A model generated the notes under the pieces. It was given only the letters and a program-made list of their open reading frames with translations. It was not told the DNA's origin and searched no databases. A DNA stretch of 64,000 bases from Alphaproteobacteria bacterium. GTDB lineage: Bacteria > Pseudomonadota > Alphaproteobacteria > Micropepsales > Micropepsaceae. Below, piece by piece: positions 57,382 through 64,000 of this stretch; position 1 is the stretch's first letter, and each line of letters opens with the position of its first letter. A program made the translations under genes and the position numbers. The stretch is from positions 248,001-312,000 of the forward strand of contig JAGWMG010000001.1 of NCBI GenBank assembly GCA_028871795.1, in the 5' to 3' direction.

Positions 57382-58548
57382 CCGCTCGACGATCGTCACG
57401 TTGGCCATGCCGCCGCCTTCGCACATGGTCTGCAGGCCGTAGCGTTTGTTGGTGTCGCGCAGCGCGTGCACCAGCGTCGTCATCAGCTTGGTGCCGGAGG
57501 CGCCCAGCGGATGGCCAAGCGCGATGGCCCCGCCGCGCAGGTTCAGCCGCGAAGGATCGGCGCCAGTTTCCTTGAGCCAGGCCAAAGGCACCGGCGCGAA
57601 AGCTTCGTTCACCTCGTAGAGATCGATGTCGGCGATCTTCATCCCGCTCTTGGCCAGTGCGCGCTTGGTCGCCGCGATCGGCGCATCCAGCATGATGACG
57701 GGATCGCCGCCCACGACCGTCATGGCGTGGATGCGCGCCAGCGGCTTGGCCCCCAGCCGTTTCAATCCGGCTTCGTTGGCGACGAGCACGCCGGAGGCGC
57801 CGTCGCAAATCTGGCTCGAGGTCGCCGCGGTGATGGCGCCGCCTTCGCGGATCAGCTTGACGGCTTTGATGGCCTCCAGGCTGGCGTCGAAGCGCACACC
57901 TTCGTCCACCGCATGTTCCCCCTTGCTGCCGTCTTCCAGCGTTATGGAGAGCGGCACGATCTCGCGGGCGAATGCTCCCGCCGTGGTCGCGGCGGCGGCT
58001 TTCCTGTGGCTGTCGTAGGCGAATTGATCGAGCGCATCCCTCGTGAGGCGGTATTTTTCCGCCATCATCTCGGCGCCGACGAACTGGCTGAATTGCACGC
58101 CGGGATAGCGCGCGGCGATCCTCGGGCTCATATAGGTGCCGAAGTTGTTTTGCGCCGGCAGCATCACGGAAAGTCCCATCGGCACGCGCGTCATGCTCTC
58201 GACGCCGCCCGCGATCACCACATCCATCGCGCCGCACATCACGGCCTGCGCCGCGAAGTGCAGGGCTTGCTGGGAAGAGCCGCACTGGCGGTCCACGCTC
58301 GTCGCGGGCACGCTGTCGGGTAGTTTGGAGGCGAGCACCGCATTGCGCGCGACGTTGACGGCCTGTTCGCCGATCTGCATGACGCAGCCCAAGATCACGT
58401 CCTCGATCACCGCGGGATCGGCGTTGGCGCGCGTCACCAAGGCGTCGATCAGCGCTCCGCCCAGATCGGCCGGATGCCAATCCTTGAGCTTGCCGCCTTT
58501 GCGTGCGCCGGCCGTGCGTGCCGCTGCGACGATATAAGCTTCTGCCAT
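57376..58548 (-). CDS. Acetyl-CoA acetyltransferase / thiolase
   Basis: 390 residues. Thiolase signatures: the nucleophile Cys89 in SVDRQCGSSQQALHFAAQAV, VIAGGVESMTRVPMG, LYEVNEAFAPVPLAW near 315, GGAIALGHPLGASGTKL with the catalytic His near 346, and a C-terminal Cys in MCEGGGMANVT. It could condense acetyl-CoA (PHB or ketogenic direction) or act in beta-oxidation. The presence of YMSPRIAARYPGVQFSQFVG resembles the steroid/fatty-acid thiolase branch, so PhaA is not claimed. ATG 58548 has AGGAGA upstream. It stands alone and converges on uxaC. Confidence 0.92.
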   Translation of the reverse strand: MAEAYIVAAARTAGARKGGKLKDWHPADLGGALIDALVTRANADPAVIEDVILGCVMQIGEQAVNVARNAVLASKLPDSVPATSVDRQCGSSQQALHFAAQAVMCGAMDVVIAGGVESMTRVPMGLSVMLPAQNNFGTYMSPRIAARYPGVQFSQFVGAEMMAEKYRLTRDALDQFAYDSHRKAAAATTAGAFAREIVPLSITLEDGSKGEHAVDEGVRFDASLEAIKAVKLIREGGAITAATSSQICDGASGVLVANEAGLKRLGAKPLARIHAMTVVGGDPVIMLDAPIAATKRALAKSGMKIADIDLYEVNEAFAPVPLAWLKETGADPSRLNLRGGAIALGHPLGASGTKLMTTLVHALRDTNKRYGLQTMCEGGGMANVTIVERL

Positions 58549-58840
58549 CTGTGTTTCTCCTGCCCGCCGCTGCGGCGGAATTGACACAACTCCTGCAAAT
58601 ACAGTGACTTGCGGAATACAAAATGTTGTAGTCACGAAACTGTCGTATTAACATGAGGAAAGGTGTAAGTTAACGGCATAAGGCTGAGTAGCCCAAGCGA
58701 AATGCTGCCGGCCGGAGCGGGGTCAATGACAGGGGCTTTCACGAGCAATTCGTGAAGGACGGCACGTCTCCGACACGGTCCGCAGAGGCCGGGCGCGTGG
58801 TTTGGTGCGTCTAATCAGCAGGAAAAGGGGGAATACCAAA

Positions 58841-61459
58841 ATGCAACTGAAGAAAAACTTGTTCGCGGGCGTTAACGCGGTCGCGATCCTTGCGGTTCCG
58901 TTTGTCCTGACCGTCGCACCGGCGCTCGCGCAATCAACGGGCACGCAGGAGGTCGAAACGGTTGTGGTGACGGGCACGCGGGTCAACCTCAACGGCCTGA
59001 TGAACGCGGCGCCGATCTCGAAGGAACGTTCGACGGTCACCAGCGAATTCCTTAACACGCAGATCGCCGGCCAGACGGTCTTCCAGTCGCTGAACTTCAT
59101 GCCCGGTGTGAACTTCACCAACAACGATCCCTATGGCTCCAGTGGCGGCAACCTTCGCATGCATGGCCAGGACGGCAACCATATTTCGTTGACCTTGGAC
59201 GGCATGCCGCTGAACGACACCGGCAACTATGCCATCTACACCAACCAGATGGTCGATGCCGAAGTGGTGGATCGCATCAGCGCCAACCAGGGCTCGACCG
59301 ACGTGGACAGCCCGACCGCGGCAGCCACGGGCGGCGTCGTCGCCATCGTCACCGATCGGCCGCATGACGAATTCGGCGCCGAGGCGGTGATCACCGGCGG
59401 TTCCTTCAGCGACGAGCGCTTTTTGGGCCGCGTCGATACCGGCAAGTTCGGCCCCTGGGGCACGCAGGCTTTCGCCGAAGCGTCCTATCAGGACTACGAC
59501 AAGTACAAGGGCCCCGGCCACGAGAGGAAGATCCAGGGTAACGTCAAGTTCCTTCAGGATTTCGGTTCGGCGGGCTGGATGACGCTGGCCGGCCACTGGA
59601 ACTCCAACCGCAACAATTCCTATTACGCGGAAGACTACGTGCCCAACACGACCGGGTTTGCATCGGCATACTTGATCGGGACTGCCGACCTCATCAAGAA
59701 TCCGAGCGGCGGCGGCTACATCGCCAATCCGCTCAACACCACTGGCGGCAACTTCGGCGGCACCGGCTGGAACCGCGACTATATGCCGGCCTGCGCCTAC
59801 ACCGCGCCGACGAACGGCGTAGCCGACAACGTGATGACCACCTGCGGCAACTGGTACAAGGGCAAGATCAATCCGTCCGACACCGGCAATATCCGCGAAC
59901 AGTCCCTGTGGCATCTGACGGATGCGCTGACGCTGACAGTCGACGCCAACCTGCAATATGTGCTGGCGAATGGCGGCGGCATTTACACCTTCAAGGAAAA
60001 CGCCGGGCAGCTGATCGGCAGCTCGACGGGCGGCGCCACCGTACATGTGTCGCCCATTGAAACCTGCATTGCGGGCTCGGGCTGCGACCTCAGCGGCGAT
60101 GGCGATGTGAAAGACACCGTCGCGCTCTATCAACCCAGCACCACCAACACCCGCCGCTGGGGCTTCAGCTCTTCGCTGATCTATCAGTTCGACGACAACA
60201 ACACCGTCCAGGCGGCCTATACGCTGGATTTCGGCCTGCATCGCCAGACCGGCACGACCTCGTTCATCAATCCGGTGACCGGCCCCTACGATCCCTACGC
60301 CGGTCTGAAGGATCACGCGCACGAAGTCTTCGACGCCACCGGCGTGCCGCTGCGCTACCGCGACCGCAAGTCCAAAGCGATCATGAATCAGGCCTCTTTC
60401 GACTATGAAGGCAAATTCTTCGACCAGAGCCTTCTGATGTCGCTCGGCTTCCGCCTGCCGTTCTTCGAGCGCGACCTCAACCAATACTGCTATGAATATC
60501 TCGGCAGCAGCAACGCCTACTGCACCACGCAGATACCGAATGCGACCTTCGCGAACAACACGGTCACCTTTGCCGGCAGCTCGACCCATTATATCCCTGG
60601 CGGGAAGACGGTTAAGCGGTATACACGCTTCCTGCCGCATCTGGGCCTCACCTATCTGCCCTTTGGCAAGGAGCACCAGTTCTTCGGCTCCTATACCCAG
60701 GAAATCGCGGCGCCGCGCACCGACAATCTCTACACCAGCGCCTTGTCGGACCCCAGCAACAGCGCTTCGCCCTGGATGACCTTCGCCCGCACCAAAGCGG
60801 AAACATCGACGACCTATCAACTCGGCTATCGCTATCTGGGCGAAGACTTCCAAGCCGCGCTCATTCTGTGGAACTCGCAGGTCAAGAACCGCATCGTCAG
60901 TTCTTTTGACCAGGCGACGAATACCTACTTCGACCACAACGTCCCGGGGATAAATTTTTCCGGCGTCGACTTCGAATCGAATTACTTCGTGACGGACGCG
61001 CTTAGCCTCTATGCCAATGTCGGCTACGACCACGCGCGCATCATCTCGAACATTCCGGTCGGCGGCGGGTTTGCGCAGACTTTGAACAAACAGCTTTCCG
61101 AGACGCCGAAGTGGACGCTCACGGGCCGCGTGCAGTACGACATTCTTCCGGACTTGAAGTTTGGCGTCAGCGCCAAGTACGTCAGCCGCCGGAACCAGAC
61201 GGAAGACAACAACGCCTTCGTTCCGGACTTCTTTACGATCAATGCGGACCTCGGCTACGACCTCGATAAGCTCGGGATGACGGGTTCCTCGCTGCGCTTC
61301 AATGTCGACAATATCTTCGACAAGCACTACTTCACCAGCCTTGGCACGCAGACCTGCTGGACGCCCATCGCGCCCACCACCAGCGGCTGCACCACTTACC
61401 CCTATGCCTATCTCGGGGCGCCGCGCACGTTCCAGGTGACGCTGACAGCCCGCTACTAA
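58841..61459 (+). CDS. TonB-dependent outer-membrane receptor
   Basis: 872 residues. Signal peptide (LFAGVNAVAILAVPFVLTVA, cleavage after ALA), then the plug start EVETVVVTGTRVNLNGL near 32 and plug core MHGQDGNHISLTLDGMPLND near 106. A 22-strand type barrel follows and ends in PRTFQVTLTARY with the terminal aromatic residue of outer-membrane proteins. There is no N-terminal signalling (STN) domain. The ligand cannot be read: no siderophore or sugar genes are adjacent. A GGAAAAGGGGG ribosome-binding region precedes ATG 58841. A strong terminator lies 27 bp downstream, so it is monocistronic. Confidence 0.92.
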   Translation: MQLKKNLFAGVNAVAILAVPFVLTVAPALAQSTGTQEVETVVVTGTRVNLNGLMNAAPISKERSTVTSEFLNTQIAGQTVFQSLNFMPGVNFTNNDPYGSSGGNLRMHGQDGNHISLTLDGMPLNDTGNYAIYTNQMVDAEVVDRISANQGSTDVDSPTAAATGGVVAIVTDRPHDEFGAEAVITGGSFSDERFLGRVDTGKFGPWGTQAFAEASYQDYDKYKGPGHERKIQGNVKFLQDFGSAGWMTLAGHWNSNRNNSYYAEDYVPNTTGFASAYLIGTADLIKNPSGGGYIANPLNTTGGNFGGTGWNRDYMPACAYTAPTNGVADNVMTTCGNWYKGKINPSDTGNIREQSLWHLTDALTLTVDANLQYVLANGGGIYTFKENAGQLIGSSTGGATVHVSPIETCIAGSGCDLSGDGDVKDTVALYQPSTTNTRRWGFSSSLIYQFDDNNTVQAAYTLDFGLHRQTGTTSFINPVTGPYDPYAGLKDHAHEVFDATGVPLRYRDRKSKAIMNQASFDYEGKFFDQSLLMSLGFRLPFFERDLNQYCYEYLGSSNAYCTTQIPNATFANNTVTFAGSSTHYIPGGKTVKRYTRFLPHLGLTYLPFGKEHQFFGSYTQEIAAPRTDNLYTSALSDPSNSASPWMTFARTKAETSTTYQLGYRYLGEDFQAALILWNSQVKNRIVSSFDQATNTYFDHNVPGINFSGVDFESNYFVTDALSLYANVGYDHARIISNIPVGGGFAQTLNKQLSETPKWTLTGRVQYDILPDLKFGVSAKYVSRRNQTEDNNAFVPDFFTINADLGYDLDKLGMTGSSLRFNVDNIFDKHYFTSLGTQTCWTPIAPTTSGCTTYPYAYLGAPRTFQVTLTARY

Positions 61460-61486
61460 GCGCGCTGCTGCTTGATGTTTTAATTG

Positions 61487-61519
61487 GGCCGGCCGGGAGA
61501 AATCCCGGCCGGCCTTTTT
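61487..61519 (+). terminator. Strong Rho-independent terminator of the TonB receptor gene
   Basis: Perfect 12-bp stem GGCCGGCCGGGA / TCCCGGCCGGCC (61487-61498, 61503-61514) with a GAAA tetraloop, followed by TTTTT (61515-61519). Ideal geometry. Confidence 0.93.
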
Positions 61520-61615
61520 GATGGCGAACGGAAGGCGGCAGGATTCGCCCGATTTTCGTTTGGCATGAGCCTGGCGCCGGGCTATCAGTCGCAGCGGATC
61601 GTCGAAGGCATGGTG

Positions 61616-62389
61616 ATGACGGCAAGCCGCGGCTGGTTGGGTCGCCTCCGGAAGCAGGAAACCCTGCCCAGGATTCCGGAAGGAACGCGTCTCTATGCCG
61701 TGGGCGACGTCCATGGACGCCTGGACCTGCTGGAACAGCTGTTGCGGCAGATCGAAGACCATGCCGCCGGGCGGGGACGAAAGAACACGCTCGTATTCCT
61801 GGGGGACTACGTCGATCGCGGGCTTCAGTCGAAAGGCGTGATCGATCGCCTGCTGAATCCCGGATTTCCCGACTGGGAAATCGTCTGCCTGCGCGGCAAT
61901 CACGATCAGGCCGTCCTCGATTTCGTGGACGACCCCAACATCTATCGCACCTGGAAGGAACTGGGCGGCGCCGAGACTCTGCTCAGCTACGGGGTCATGC
62001 CCCCGCGCTTCGACGACCAGGCGGTCTTCGCCGAAGCGCGCGACGATTTCTTGCGCAAATGTCCACCGCCGCATCTCGAATTTCTTCACGGTCTGCGCTT
62101 CTTCCACATGGCCGGGGACTACATGTTCGTCCATGCGGGCGTGCGTCCCGGCATCGCGCTGAACAGTCAATCGCCGCAAGACATGATGTGGATTCGCGAC
62201 GAATTCCTGCAGTCCGATCTGCGCCTCGACAAGGTGGTGGTGCACGGCCACAGCCCGAACGAGCGTCCGGCCGTGCGCCCCAACCGCATCGGCATCGACA
62301 CCGGCGCGTATGCGACCAATTGCTTGACCGCCGTGGTCTTGGATGGCGAAGAGCGGAGCTTTCTTGCGACGGCCGCCCAAACAAAATAA
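61616..62389 (+). CDS. PPP-family metallophosphoesterase (serine/threonine phosphatase-like)
   Basis: 257 residues. All PPP metal motifs are present: GDVHGR near 29, GDYVDRG near 63, RGNHDQ near 95, then FVHAGVRPG near 172 and VVHGHSPNERP near 207. This matches the bacterial PrpA/ApaH-like phosphatases found in alphaproteobacteria, which dephosphorylate phosphoproteins or dinucleotides. ATG 61616 has GAAGG about 7 bp upstream; in-frame starts at 61610, 61565 or a TTG at 61484 would run into or beside the preceding terminator. It appears monocistronic. Substrate not known. Confidence 0.88.
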   Translation: MTASRGWLGRLRKQETLPRIPEGTRLYAVGDVHGRLDLLEQLLRQIEDHAAGRGRKNTLVFLGDYVDRGLQSKGVIDRLLNPGFPDWEIVCLRGNHDQAVLDFVDDPNIYRTWKELGGAETLLSYGVMPPRFDDQAVFAEARDDFLRKCPPPHLEFLHGLRFFHMAGDYMFVHAGVRPGIALNSQSPQDMMWIRDEFLQSDLRLDKVVVHGHSPNERPAVRPNRIGIDTGAYATNCLTAVVLDGEERSFLATAAQTK

Positions 62390-62424
62390 TCGAGCCGCCT
62401 CGAAGCGCGGACAAGGAAATGCTC

Positions 62425-62742
62425 CTACCGCCCTTCCATCTTGGCGAAGACTTGGCGGTACTTGTTGTCCTGCATCAGTGCGCTGAGACCGGAAATCGTG
62501 GCGAGGCCAAGCCCTCCCGGCATTCCCGTTTCGGGATCGGCGGTGATTCTCGAATAACTCTCGCCCGCAACCTTCTCCCATTTTCCGATGGGTTTCTTGA
62601 TCTCCAGGCTCGCAACCGTCGCCTTCAACACCAGGCGGACGATCGCGACATCAGGCTGGGACGGTTTGGTCAGGCTGGGATGCCCCCCGATCATCTGCCA
62701 GCCGTTCGCCAATGCCCATGCGGTCAATTCGTCCTTGGTCAT
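62425..62742 (-). CDS. Conserved-looking hypothetical protein downstream of dusB
   Basis: 105 residues, start MTKDELTAWALANGWQMIGG, then SQPDVAIVRLVLKATVASLE and IKKPIGKWEKVAGESYSRIT; it ends ALMQDNKYRQVFAKMEGR. There is no signal peptide, membrane segment or cysteine. The mix of charged and hydrophobic residues looks like a compact soluble alpha/beta protein. Its first 92 bp overlap the 3' end of dusB in another frame, so it is probably translated from the dusB message. I do not recognise the family. A later start (Met17) would shorten but not remove the overlap. Confidence 0.6.
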   Translation of the reverse strand: MTKDELTAWALANGWQMIGGHPSLTKPSQPDVAIVRLVLKATVASLEIKKPIGKWEKVAGESYSRITADPETGMPGGLGLATISGLSALMQDNKYRQVFAKMEGR

Positions 62743-63742
62743 CGTGGGGTCCCTCGTCCAGCCACAGGGCGATCAACGCCCTTTCCACTTCGCGCGGATC
62801 GTCGAGTCGGCACAGCCGCGATTTTGCAACACGGCGCGCTTGCGCACAAATCGGCCAAGGGGCGCCTTCGACGTACCAGCCCAGATGTTTGCGAAAGATC
62901 TTCAGTCCGAGGGCGTCGCCGTAGAAGCGCAGGCTGTCGTAAAAATGATCCAGCACGATGTCCGTCCGCCTCCGGAGATTGGGCTCGGCCATCGCCCCGC
63001 CGGTGTGCAAAGCCTGAGCGACGGCGCCGGCAATCCAGGGCCGCCCGCAGCCGGCACGGCCGATCATCACGGCGTCGGCGCCCGACTGGCGCAGCGCTTC
63101 GCGGGCGGACACCTCGTCGACGATGTTGCCGTTGACGATGACGGGCAGGCGTGTCGCCGCCTTCACCTTCGCCACCGCGCGCCAATCGGGCAAGCCTTTG
63201 TAGAATTGTTGGCGGGTGCGGCCGTGGACCGTGATCGCCTTCGCGCCGCAACGCTCGGCGCGGAGCGCCAGTTCTGCGGCGTTTCTGCTCGCATCGTCCC
63301 AGCCGAGCCGCATCTTCAAGGTGACGGGCCGGCCGGTTGCTCCGATCGCGGCTCGGATCAGGCTTTCGGCATGATCGAGGTTGCGCATCAGCGCCGAGCC
63401 GGAGAGCCCGCCGGTGACTTCCTTGGCCGGGCAACCCATGTTGAGGTCGATGATGTCCGCACCCGCCGCCTCCGCGATCGCAGCGCCCTTTGCCATCCAA
63501 TGCGCCTCGCGCCCGGCGATCTGGACGACCATCAGCGGCAGGCCTTCGCCCACCGCCGCGCGCCGCACGACGTCGGGCCGTCCGGCGGCCAGCGCCTCGC
63601 ACGCCACCATCTCGGTGACGACGTAAGGCGCGCCGAGTCTCGACGCGGCGCGGCGGAACGGCAGGTCGGACACGCCCGACATCGGCGCGGTCAAGACGCG
63701 GCCGGCGATGGTGACGTCGCCGATGCGGAATGTTTGGGTCAT
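62651..63742 (-). CDS. dusB: tRNA-dihydrouridine synthase DusB (NifR3 family)
   Basis: 363 residues, FMN enzyme that reduces specific uridines in tRNA. TIM-barrel motifs: LTAPMSGVSDLPFRRAASRL near 18, VVQIAGREAHWMAKGA, DLNMGCPAKEVTGGLSGSAL near 99-118 with the catalytic Cys, ITVHGRTRQQFYKG near 166, and VIVNGNIVDEVSAREAL with MIGRAGCGRPW. The N terminus at ATG 63742 (MTQTFRIGDVTIAG) is typical. The last ~30 residues, overlapping the next gene, are not part of the known fold and may be a frame extension. In many alphaproteobacteria this gene sits next to ntrBC or ispDF; neither is visible here. Confidence 0.93.
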   Translation of the reverse strand: MTQTFRIGDVTIAGRVLTAPMSGVSDLPFRRAASRLGAPYVVTEMVACEALAAGRPDVVRRAAVGEGLPLMVVQIAGREAHWMAKGAAIAEAAGADIIDLNMGCPAKEVTGGLSGSALMRNLDHAESLIRAAIGATGRPVTLKMRLGWDDASRNAAELALRAERCGAKAITVHGRTRQQFYKGLPDWRAVAKVKAATRLPVIVNGNIVDEVSAREALRQSGADAVMIGRAGCGRPWIAGAVAQALHTGGAMAEPNLRRRTDIVLDHFYDSLRFYGDALGLKIFRKHLGWYVEGAPWPICAQARRVAKSRLCRLDDPREVERALIALWLDEGPHDDQGRIDRMGIGERLADDRGASQPDQTVPA

Positions 63743-64000
63743 CTTTCGCGCCCATCCATAACAGTGGCGCGGCGTATCGCCAAAATGGCCCAACAGAGAC
63801 TGAAGCGCGTGCATGACGCATTTGGCACCTCAGAGACGGTCTCTGGCACACGACGTTGAACCAGTCGGCGCGAATTCGTCCGATATTCCCGTCGGGTGCG
63901 CCGTAGCGTAAAATACATCAATACATTGATATTAAAAGAGAAATTTACTGGCGGAGCCGGAGTCCCTGATTTGAAAATGGCCATGCGCCAATGACGGCGG
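63743..64000. other. Upstream region of dusB with an AT-rich palindrome
   Basis: No confident gene. An AT-rich patch (about 63908-63955) contains the near-perfect palindrome ATCAATACATTGAT (63917-63930), possibly an operator between dusB and a plus-strand gene that may begin near 63977-63991 and continue past the window. The minus-strand frame of 81 codons here has no protein-like pattern. Confidence 0.4.

Noticed and set aside
58934..62581. 1215-codon open frame on the minus strand
   Set aside because: It runs across the TonB receptor, its terminator and the phosphatase; it is an antisense shadow without recognisable motifs.
63739..63984. 81-codon minus-strand frame upstream of dusB
   Set aside because: It spans the AT-rich palindrome and the dusB leader, and its Arg-rich translation shows no domain or ribosome-binding site.

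Overview
The window is about 64 kb of GC-rich chromosome from a Gram-negative bacterium. Alphaproteobacteria are the best fit: two IalB-family proteins, a DUF2934 protein, a dusB homologue, a TonB receptor and tightly packed overlapping genes. The fermentative gene set (NADP-type NiFe hydrogenase, pyruvate:ferredoxin oxidoreductase, ADP-forming acyl-CoA synthetase, FNR regulator) suggests a facultative fermenter, perhaps near Rhizomicrobium/Micropepsaceae. That last placement is inference only. I see no rRNA, tRNA, CRISPR array, insertion sequence or prophage.

Left third (1-33 kb), energy metabolism. The end of a glycogen debranching enzyme gene and malQ lead into a group 3b-type NiFe hydrogenase operon: hydB, a cyclic-nucleotide-binding-domain gene, hydG, hydD, hydA, a maturation protease, a truncated hypA-like gene and hypF, followed by pgm. 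On the opposite strand lies a two-gene unit: a 1710-residue pyruvate:acceptor oxidoreductase with its own ferredoxin-like tail, and a 951-residue protein in which both halves of the ferredoxin/NAD(P)H transhydrogenase Nfn (GltD-like NfnB, FNR-like NfnA) are fused. After an M16 peptidase and two YqjE/YqjD-like envelope genes come a flavodoxin-fold oxidoreductase, an ADP-forming acyl-CoA synthetase fused to a GNAT domain, an FNR-type regulator and a universal stress protein preceded by tandem FNR-like boxes. PEP carboxylase closes the block. Read together, glycogen is mobilised, pyruvate is oxidised, ferredoxin electrons pass through Nfn to NADPH and then to H2, and acetyl-CoA yields ATP and acetate.

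Middle (33-44 kb), surface polysaccharide. An XRE regulator is divergent from a run of genes for an initiating sugar transferase, a WecG/TagA glycosyltransferase, a flippase, two family-2 glycosyltransferases, a Wzy/ligase-like membrane protein, an ATP-grasp enzyme and a Wzz-type co-polymerase fused to a divergent BY-kinase domain.

Right third (44-64 kb), envelope and assorted metabolism: two tandem IalB-family genes, an MdtABC-like RND efflux operon, an MlaA lipoprotein, a Tat-exported molybdopterin enzyme with its cytochrome b partner, uronate isomerase, a thiolase, a TonB-dependent receptor with a strong terminator, a PPP-family phosphatase, a small conserved-looking protein and dusB.
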